A stretch of 17,695 nt of DNA from JBAYHA01 sp041666425 (GTDB lineage Bacteria > Patescibacteriota > Patescibacteriia > UBA11705 > JABHMO01): assembly GCA_041666425.1 (NCBI GenBank), contig JBAYHA010000016.1:1-17695 (forward strand). Reading direction: 5' to 3'. This document shows, in pieces, positions 12,665 to 17,695 of the stretch. Within the stretch, counting starts at the first letter, position 1. The number at the start of each line of letters is the position of its first letter. The notes below the pieces were generated by a model. The model was not told the origin of the DNA. It did not search any database and saw only the letters and a list, made by a program, of their open reading frames with translations. The position numbers were made by a program, and so were the translations under genes.

Positions 12665-13336
12665 ATGACGACAAAATTTGTTGTCTCGGACGAACAATTA
12701 GGTGTTATCGGTAATCGTTATTGGGATTTGCTTCGTCGTGTAAAAGAGGGGACATTGGATCCGGTCAAAGTTGCCAACGGCATTCAGCGACTATCGGAAA
12801 ATGAATTTGGTGATGTCTTTAACTTTGAAAAAATTCCTTGGAAGATAAGTTCTATGGTTCATGAGGTCATTTGTTACGAAGGGACTGATTTTTGTAAAGA
12901 AATAAAAGCTCGTGGAATAAAAATGGATCTTTCTTGTGTAATTCCATTTGTGATTTCCGGTAGCGGTAAATCAAAAATTGTGCGATTACGCACAGCAAAA
13001 CTTGATAATAATACTGATATTTCACTTGTTCGGCATTATGCCCAGCTATGTGGATTTGAGTTGGGAACATCTTGGGATTTGTTAGCTTTTCTTCAGTCTT
13101 CTTTTATGGTTACTTTGCATCGTGGAATTTCATTTACTGCCTTAGGAAATTCTGCGAGAATTCTTTATTCAGATGGTTCTGGAGGTAGTATAAATCATGT
13201 TGTTCTTAGAGGAGGAGAACGGGAATATTCTTTTGCTTATAATTCTTTAACCTATGTTGCTTGCAATGGATACATTTTATTGAAAGAAAAAGAAGAACCG
13301 AAGCCTAAAAAAGTTCGATCAAAAAAAACAACGTAA
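12665..13336 (+). CDS. Orphan soluble protein, function unknown
   Basis: The 223-residue protein starts MTTKFVVSDEQLGVIGNRYW behind an AAAAGGAG site. Residues about 15-45 hold a helical motif (LLRRVKEGTLDPVKVANGIQ) of a pattern, R-V-x-x-G-x-L-D-P-x-x-V, that I recall from other orphan proteins of candidate-phyla genomes; this is from memory, not a search. The middle contains a CVIPFVISGSGKSKIVRL strand pair; the GSGKS resembles a P-loop, but without other ATPase motifs I read it as a coincidence. The C terminus is lysine-rich (EEPKPKKVRSKKTT), suggesting a nucleic-acid or polyanion contact. It has its own promoter and terminator and stands between rpsR and RuBisCO. Confidence 0.78.
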   Translation: MTTKFVVSDEQLGVIGNRYWDLLRRVKEGTLDPVKVANGIQRLSENEFGDVFNFEKIPWKISSMVHEVICYEGTDFCKEIKARGIKMDLSCVIPFVISGSGKSKIVRLRTAKLDNNTDISLVRHYAQLCGFELGTSWDLLAFLQSSFMVTLHRGISFTALGNSARILYSDGSGGSINHVVLRGGEREYSFAYNSLTYVACNGYILLKEKEEPKPKKVRSKKTT

Positions 13337-13344
13337 AAAATCTT

Positions 13345-13374
13345 TCCGACACAACATCGTGTCGGATTTTTTTT
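13345..13374 (+). terminator. Intrinsic terminator of the orphan gene at 12665
   Basis: TCCGACAC (13345-13352) pairs with GTGTCGGA (13359-13366) around AACATC, followed by eight T (13367-13374). Confidence 0.92.
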
Positions 13375-13377
13375 ATC

Positions 13378-13408
13378 AAAAAACACTTCAAAGGGGAAGT
13401 GTTTTTTT
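13378..13408. terminator. Second terminator, bidirectional, at the RuBisCO 3' end
   Basis: CACTTC (13384-13389) pairs with GAAGTG (13396-13401), extended by flanking A and T runs on both sides. The - strand T run (complement of 13378-13383) follows the RuBisCO stop at 13419; the + strand T run follows the orphan gene. Confidence 0.85.
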
Positions 13409-13418
13409 GTTTTGAGAA

Positions 13419-14852
13419 TTATTTTTTGAAAAACTTGATAGCGGTTTTTAATTCCGGATGCGTTTTGGCGTATTTTTTGATATCAATGTTTTTTTTGTAC
13501 GCTTCGCAAGATTGAATTAACGCTCGAGCTCCGGCTTGCGTGCCGTCCGGATGAGCGTGAACACCCGCGCCCATGGTGGTGATAAAGTCAAGTTCTCCGC
13601 CCATGACTTTTATAAAAGGTTTTAACAAAAGAGGATTTAAACCACCGGAAATAATCGGACAACATTTTTTTATTCCGCGCCAGCTGTCATCAACTAAAAT
13701 ATTTTTATTTTTGTTGTCCTGTTTTTTTAATGATTTACTATCTTCATCTCTTGTTGGAATAGTTGACCAATTTTGGGTAAAAAAATGTCCGCGACTTTCG
13801 TAATGCAAAATGTTTTTGGCGGAGACAATATCCTCTTTTGGTGAACCGGCCATTTTGCCAACGCCTGCAGTGCCGGTATGAACGCCGGAAACTCCGGCTA
13901 ATCTGGCAAACTTTGATAATACCAAAACGGAAAAACCAATCGGATTTTCATCTCTGGTAAAGGCTCCGTGAGAAGCACGATGAAAATGCAAGAAAACATC
14001 AGGATATCGACGACGCAAAGTTTGCACTGCCATCCAGCCGGCCGTAATTCCGTCGATCAAAAAAGCGTAACTGCCATTTTCAAAACCGGCGTTGCGAATT
14101 ATTTCACATCGTTCGATCATGGTGTCAAAATCAGAGGTGGAAACGTTAAAAGAATGAACTTTTTTCTTGCCGGTTTTTTTGACCGCTTTGTCCATGGCCT
14201 CTTTGACGTTATGCACCATTTTTTCGTATGGACAAAAATCTTGATCAGCTTGCGGTTCGTCATTCTTTACAAAATCACCTCCGCCAACCCAAAAATCATA
14301 ACAAACTTCCGCATATTCTGAAGCGGTCAAACCCATTTTTGGTTTGATTATTGTGCCAAGAATGGGTCGGTCATAAACATTCAAATATTTTCGTAAATCA
14401 TCAATCGTATAACTTGGTCCGTCATATTGTTCCAGCATTGCTGGCGGAAACCAAACATCCAATAATTTAAGAGCGGAAATTTCTTTCATTCCGAGAACAT
14501 TCCCTACCACGTAAGTTAAAATATTTTGAATGTTTCCATTTCGATCAAAAAGTCGCCATGGATAGGCGATCCAAACCAAATTTTTTTGCAAATCAATTTT
14601 GTAAACCAAAGCATTTAATGTTCTCGAAAAAGCCGTTTCCGTATTTACTCGGAAATTCGTGCCGGTTGAAGATTCGGCTGCCACTTCGCTGGCTGATTGC
14701 AAAATATTGTGACCTTTTTGGGGGATTAAATGAAAAACAGCCAGCATAGATTCACCATTTTGGGGATTGCTTAACCCCAAATTAACATATAAAGATTGTT
14801 TTTCGTTCAAACTGTTTATTAATTTTTTGTAGACAAATTTTTGGCTGAACAT
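13419..14852 (-). CDS. rbcL: RuBisCO large chain, form II/III type
   Basis: This enzyme carboxylates ribulose-1,5-bisphosphate to two 3-phosphoglycerates; form II/III enzymes act in AMP salvage, not in the Calvin cycle. The 477-residue protein keeps the catalytic set: ESSTGTN near the N terminus, K170 in GTIIKPKMGL, the carbamylated K196 with D198 and E199 in GGDFVKNDEP, H291 in HFHRASHGAF, loop 6 K333 in GTAGVGKMAG, and SGGLNP (402-407). Close agreement with Rhodospirillum rubrum form II is seen from memory. A hydrophilic insertion of about 29 residues (365-393, rich in K, D, N) before CCPIISGG is the known hallmark of II/III enzymes such as that of Methanococcoides burtonii. The ATG at 14852 is preferred over a GTG at 14876. 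No AMP phosphorylase or isomerase gene is nearby. Confidence 0.95.
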   Translation of the reverse strand: MFSQKFVYKKLINSLNEKQSLYVNLGLSNPQNGESMLAVFHLIPQKGHNILQSASEVAAESSTGTNFRVNTETAFSRTLNALVYKIDLQKNLVWIAYPWRLFDRNGNIQNILTYVVGNVLGMKEISALKLLDVWFPPAMLEQYDGPSYTIDDLRKYLNVYDRPILGTIIKPKMGLTASEYAEVCYDFWVGGGDFVKNDEPQADQDFCPYEKMVHNVKEAMDKAVKKTGKKKVHSFNVSTSDFDTMIERCEIIRNAGFENGSYAFLIDGITAGWMAVQTLRRRYPDVFLHFHRASHGAFTRDENPIGFSVLVLSKFARLAGVSGVHTGTAGVGKMAGSPKEDIVSAKNILHYESRGHFFTQNWSTIPTRDEDSKSLKKQDNKNKNILVDDSWRGIKKCCPIISGGLNPLLLKPFIKVMGGELDFITTMGAGVHAHPDGTQAGARALIQSCEAYKKNIDIKKYAKTHPELKTAIKFFKK

Positions 14853-14880
14853 ATTGTTTTGTTTATATTTTAACACTTAT

Positions 14881-14889
14881 ATTTTAGCA
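14881..14889 (-). promoter_or_regulatory. Possible extended -10 of the RuBisCO gene
   Basis: On the - strand TGCTAAAAT forms an extended -10 box about 29 bases upstream of the ATG at 14852. No convincing -35 box accompanies it. Confidence 0.35.
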
Positions 14890-14943
14890 AATTTTGGATA
14901 AATGGGGAAGTTTTTAAAGACTTTGCGAATTTTTTGGTTGCTG

Positions 14944-14971
14944 TTGACAAAAATAATGGTTGTGTTAATAT
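14944..14971 (+). promoter_or_regulatory. Predicted promoter of the 15009-16346 cassette
   Basis: TTGACA (14944-14949), a 16-bp spacer and TAATAT (14966-14971), with TG at 14963-14964 as an extended -10. The leader would be about 30 bases. Confidence 0.75.
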
Positions 14972-15008
14972 GTTGTTTCTTGTGTTCCTTACAATTTAGG
15001 AGGAAAAA

Positions 15009-15344
15009 ATGGCTTATTTAACTGTCAGTGGTGAGGTTGAGTATTCTTTGACAAAGGTGCATCTCGATGGGGATCCGAAAATTTATTATAGTCTCTATCT
15101 TGGGGACTGTCATTTTCCTATTACTTTGATAAAAAAAAGAGGTAGATTCTCGCAATTGATTGAAAGAAAACAGGGAATTGTTTCAATTACTTATTGGCCG
15201 TCTTTCCGCGGAACAAAATCAATGGAGAAAGGGGATATAAAATTACATGTTGGATTGCCAAATGCTCAGTTAACGGTGCAGATAAAAAGAGAGTTGATTG
15301 AGAAGCTTTTTGGTGTTTTTTGTAGGGCGTCAATTGAGAGGTAA
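15009..15344 (+). CDS. Small soluble beta-rich orphan protein
   Basis: Function unknown. The 111-residue protein (MAYLTVSGEVEYSLTKVHLD...) alternates short hydrophobic strands (KIYYSLYLGDCHFPITLI, GIVSITYWPSF, IKLHVGLPNAQLTVQI) and ends in a helix (RELIEKLFGVFCRAS). The pattern is compatible with a small beta barrel such as an OB-like fold, but no motif proves it. An AGGAGG site lies seven bases before the ATG. The next gene starts 12 bases after its stop. It is first in a three-gene cassette with two membrane proteins. Confidence 0.75.
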   Translation: MAYLTVSGEVEYSLTKVHLDGDPKIYYSLYLGDCHFPITLIKKRGRFSQLIERKQGIVSITYWPSFRGTKSMEKGDIKLHVGLPNAQLTVQIKRELIEKLFGVFCRASIER

Positions 15345-15355
15345 AGGAGGAATTC

Positions 15356-15745
15356 ATGAAAGTAAATTTTGGAAACATTGTTACAAAGTTTTATTCATTC
15401 AGTGAGTTTACGCAGATTTGTCTGCGGATTTTTGTGAATTGTTTGGTTGTGCTTTTGGTAATTTTGTTTGCTATCAGATTTTCGGGATTCGCAGATCTTA
15501 AATATGTGGTTGTTTTTGTGGGGATTGCTTTTTTCACCGCTGTCTTTCCCACGAAAAACGAGCTTCTCGTCAGGTGGTCTTTGATTGTGGTTAGTGTCTT
15601 GATTGTTTTTGGAGTTTATTTTTTGTTATTGTCTTTAAATGTTAAAAAAGAATTGTCGGATTTGTTTTTCTTTGTTTCGATGGCGCAAATGAGTGGTGTG
15701 ACTGCGGCCAAATTGCTCTATCGTCTAAAAAAGAAAAAGGAATAA
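15356..15745 (+). CDS. Small polytopic membrane protein, function unknown
   Basis: The 129-residue protein has about four hydrophobic helices (near residues 21-43, 49-64, 72-94 and 102-118) and a basic C-terminal end (LLYRLKKKKE), which by the positive-inside rule is cytoplasmic. AAAGGAGG sits six bases before the ATG. It belongs to the same cassette as its neighbours on both sides. No family recognised. Confidence 0.75.
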   Translation: MKVNFGNIVTKFYSFSEFTQICLRIFVNCLVVLLVILFAIRFSGFADLKYVVVFVGIAFFTAVFPTKNELLVRWSLIVVSVLIVFGVYFLLLSLNVKKELSDLFFFVSMAQMSGVTAAKLLYRLKKKKE

Positions 15746-15800
15746 AGCAAAAAAACAGAGCGGGCTTAAAAGATTCAGGTTTTTTAAAGAGGAGGAAAAA

Positions 15801-16346
15801 ATGGGAATATTGTTAGAAGTTTTGGGTTATGTTTTCATATTATCTATTGCTCCGCTTTTTGTCATTTTGTTTTCTTTTGGCTTCCCAGTCGATTCTGTGG
15901 TCGTGTTTGCTATTTCTTTATTCTTTTTGATTCGTTTTCCGCCAGGTTGGGTTGATTTTGGGCAGTTAAAATCATTAGTCAAAATAACCATTTTTATCAC
16001 AATTTTGTCCAGTGCGCAGGGTATTTATCTCTTGGTAGCAGGGACGGGATCTGCCTTGTCAATGGTTTTTTCTGCTTTTTTGCTGGCACTAATAATCGGA
16101 CTGTTTGCTGATTGGTTCTGGGCACAACACAAGCACAAAGCAACGGTCAAAGCGCTTGATGAAGTTTTAGAAAAAAGTGGCGCTGAATTGATAATTACAA
16201 AAGATAGTCTTGTTTCTGTTTTGGCCAACGAATATTGGTGTTCTGCCTGTAAGAGCTTTGTGAGATTAAAGCATGAAAAAGTTGGTAAGAGTGATCGTTT
16301 ATTTTGTCCTTGTGGCAAAACTACACATTATTTGACAAATAATTAA
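15801..16346 (+). CDS. Membrane protein with C-terminal zinc-ribbon-like domain
   Basis: Function unknown. The 181-residue protein has about four hydrophobic segments in residues 5-105 (GYVFILSIAPLFVILFSFG, VVVFAISLFFLIRF, ITIFITILSSAQGIYLLVAG, MVFSAFLLALIIGLFADWFW). A soluble part (108-181) follows, with a helix (KATVKALDEVLEKSGAEL) and a cysteine set C147-x2-C150 ... C169-x-C171-G, probably a zinc ribbon on the cytoplasmic side. GGAGG lies six bases before the ATG. It ends the cassette; a terminator follows at 16388. Confidence 0.78.
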   Translation: MGILLEVLGYVFILSIAPLFVILFSFGFPVDSVVVFAISLFFLIRFPPGWVDFGQLKSLVKITIFITILSSAQGIYLLVAGTGSALSMVFSAFLLALIIGLFADWFWAQHKHKATVKALDEVLEKSGAELIITKDSLVSVLANEYWCSACKSFVRLKHEKVGKSDRLFCPCGKTTHYLTNN

Positions 16347-16387
16347 TGCAATTTCGTGTTATCGGTAATGTTGGAATAAAAATTCCC

Positions 16388-16420
16388 AAAAATCGCCATG
16401 TTCATAACTGGCGATTTTTT
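16388..16420 (+). terminator. Intrinsic terminator of the 15009-16346 cassette
   Basis: AAAAATCGCCA (16388-16398) pairs with TGGCGATTTTT (16409-16419) around a 10-base loop, followed by T. Confidence 0.88.
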
Positions 16421-16423
16421 AAT

Positions 16424-16458
16424 CAAAAAAAACAGGTTAGTGAAACCTGTCTTTTTTT
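16424..16458. terminator. Intrinsic terminator of recA (also usable on the + strand)
   Basis: ACAGGTT (16432-16438) pairs with AACCTGT (16444-16450) around AGTGA. On the - strand it is followed by a run of about eight T (complement of 16424-16431); on the + strand by C and seven T. It lies 20 bases past the recA stop. Confidence 0.85.
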
Positions 16459-16469
16459 CGTTATATTTT

Positions 16470-17564
16470 TTAGAAAGTTAAACCACTTTCTGGTTCGGCA
16501 TCAGGAATGGCGTCGCCAACCGGTTCGTGTATGAGTTGGTTATCAAAGTTTTTTTGGTCAGTAAAAAGTTGCCAAACTTCTTTGCGAATAGCGTCGAGAA
16601 TTTTTGGATTTTCTCGCAGGAACTGTTTTGCCGTTTCGCGACCGACGCCTAATTTTTCTTCACCAAAAAGATAAGAGTTTCCGTTTTTCTTGATAACATC
16701 GTAAACAAGGCCGGTATCAATGACATCACCGCTGATGGAAATCCCTTCGTTGTACATGATGTCAAATTCGCAAGTTTTGAATGGCGGAGCGACTTTGTTC
16801 TTGACGATTTTTACTTTTACGCGATTACCGATAATTTGTTCGCCTTTTTTAATTTGGGCTGCGCGACGAACTTCAATTCTGATTGAACTGTAAAATTTTA
16901 AGGCCATTCCGCCGGTAGTAGTCTCGGGATTGCCAAAGAATACGCCGATTTTTTGCCTGGTTTGGTTGATAAAAATTACCGTTGTTTTTGTTTTGCCGAC
17001 AATTCCGGCTAATTTGCGCAGAGCTTGGCTCATGAGACGTGCCTGCAATCCCATGTGGCTATCTCCCATATCACCTTCGATTTCTGCTCGCGGAGTTAAG
17101 GCTGCGACTGAGTCAATGACAATAATGTCAATGGCGTTTGATCGAACCAATGTTTCGACAATCTCTAACGCTTGTTCTCCGGTATCCGGTTGGGAAATTA
17201 GCATTTGGTTAATGTCAATACCGATTTTGCGGGCATAATCAGGATCAAGGGCATGTTCGGCATCTACAAAAGCGGCCATGCCTTTTTGTTTTTGGACTTC
17301 GGCTACGATGTGTTGGGCCAGAGTTGTTTTGCCGGATGATTCTGGTCCGAAAATTTCAATGATTCGACCTCTTGGAACTCCGCCAACACCAAGTGCGATA
17401 TCCAAAGATAGACTTCCCGTTGGGATAGCCTCGACATTCATAGTTGTCGCCTCACCCAATCTCATAATCGCCCCATCACCAAATTTTTCTTTTATTTGGG
17501 CGATGGCGTCTTCTGTGGCGCGATTTTTGGCTGTTTGCATTTCATCTTGTCCTTTTTTTGTCAT
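16470..17564 (-). CDS. recA: Recombinase RecA
   Basis: RecA forms ATP-dependent filaments on single-stranded DNA and drives strand exchange in recombinational repair. The 364-residue protein has the family's usual length and parts: an N-terminal helix region (EDAIAQIKEKFGDGAIMRLG), Walker A GPESSGKTT (73-81), Walker B IIVIDSVAALTP, the L1 region with GDSHMGLQARLMSQALRKL, FINQTRQKIGVFFGNPETTTGG in L2, and a C-terminal domain ending in an acidic tail (DAIPDAEPESGLTF). In L2 the usual TGGNALKF reads TGGMALKF. No Shine-Dalgarno site precedes the ATG, and no LexA-type operator is visible upstream. Confidence 0.98.
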   Translation of the reverse strand: MTKKGQDEMQTAKNRATEDAIAQIKEKFGDGAIMRLGEATTMNVEAIPTGSLSLDIALGVGGVPRGRIIEIFGPESSGKTTLAQHIVAEVQKQKGMAAFVDAEHALDPDYARKIGIDINQMLISQPDTGEQALEIVETLVRSNAIDIIVIDSVAALTPRAEIEGDMGDSHMGLQARLMSQALRKLAGIVGKTKTTVIFINQTRQKIGVFFGNPETTTGGMALKFYSSIRIEVRRAAQIKKGEQIIGNRVKVKIVKNKVAPPFKTCEFDIMYNEGISISGDVIDTGLVYDVIKKNGNSYLFGEEKLGVGRETAKQFLRENPKILDAIRKEVWQLFTDQKNFDNQLIHEPVGDAIPDAEPESGLTF

Positions 17565-17608
17565 AGTTTTGCCCGCGAAAAATTAAGCATGGAAATTTTT
17601 GTGGGTTT

Positions 17609-17695
17609 TTATTTATTTTCATTTACAATTATTTTGCGGTAAAGAATGTTTTCTTGGCTGTGTTTTTTCTTTGCTCCTATTTTAATAATATTTAA
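17609..17695 (-). CDS. Possible 3' end of an unidentified gene (partial)
   Basis: On the - strand one frame is open from the window edge to a TAA at 17611-17609, coding 28 residues that end IIVNENK. It may be the end of a gene upstream of recA, which would put recA behind it in an operon with a 44-base gap. It is short and AT-rich, so it may also be chance. No clear recA promoter is seen in this stretch. Confidence 0.25.
   Translation of the reverse strand, partial: LNIIKIGAKKKHSQENILYRKIIVNENK

Noticed and set aside
12956..12979. GSGKS in the 12665 protein as a Walker A ATPase motif
   Set aside because: The full GxxxxGK(S/T) pattern is not met and no Walker B or fold context is seen.
17565..17695. 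SOS (LexA) box upstream of recA
   Set aside because: Neither the CTG-N10-CAG nor the GAAC-N4-GTTC type pattern is visible before the gene.

Overview
The window is AT-rich bacterial DNA with a standard genetic code; TGA is used as a stop, for example at 4382-4384 and 9569-9571. The mix points to a Candidate Phyla Radiation (Patescibacteria, Parcubacteria-like) genome. It holds a form II/III RuBisCO with no Calvin-cycle neighbours, a short YidC without a periplasmic domain, an S6 with a long charged tail, a NusA with a charged insertion, and many small orphan proteins. The lineage is inferred from protein character, not from a database search.

Layout, left to right. (1) A possible 3' end of a + strand gene and a terminator. 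(2) groES-groEL on the - strand, with a 156-bp palindromic repeat between the two genes. (3) A - strand O-antigen ligase/polymerase-like membrane protein whose coding sequence carries a relative of that repeat in frame. (4) A + strand cassette of three small membrane proteins (3871-4642). (5) A - strand operon nusA - yidC - PRC-barrel protein - nucleotidyltransferase-like protein. (6) A + strand four-gene cassette (8220-10945) built as a duplicated gene pair, A-B-A'-B'. A and A' carry a CxxCC...CxxCxGTG zinc-finger-like motif; B and B' share a GDYWLVKGGV motif. (7) The + strand core operon rpsF-ssb-rpsR. (8) A + strand single-gene cassette (12589-13374). (9) A - strand form II/III RuBisCO. (10) A + strand three-gene cassette (14944-16420) with two membrane proteins, one ending in a zinc ribbon. 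(11) recA on the - strand.

The window interleaves two kinds of genes. Recognisable core genes mostly lack a Shine-Dalgarno sequence. The orphan genes are all on the + strand, nearly all start behind a strong GGAGG-type site, and sit in four self-contained units, each with a good sigma-70-like promoter and its own hairpin terminator. This suggests a separate class of compact, perhaps horizontally mobile or differently translated, cassettes set between conserved operons. The most notable is the duplicated zinc-finger gene pair, whose function I cannot name.

RuBisCO of this form is known to work in nucleotide (AMP) salvage, converting ribulose-1,5-bisphosphate and CO2 to 3-phosphoglycerate. Its usual partners, AMP phosphorylase and ribose-1,5-bisphosphate isomerase, are not in this window. 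No tRNA, rRNA, CRISPR array or transposase was recognised.
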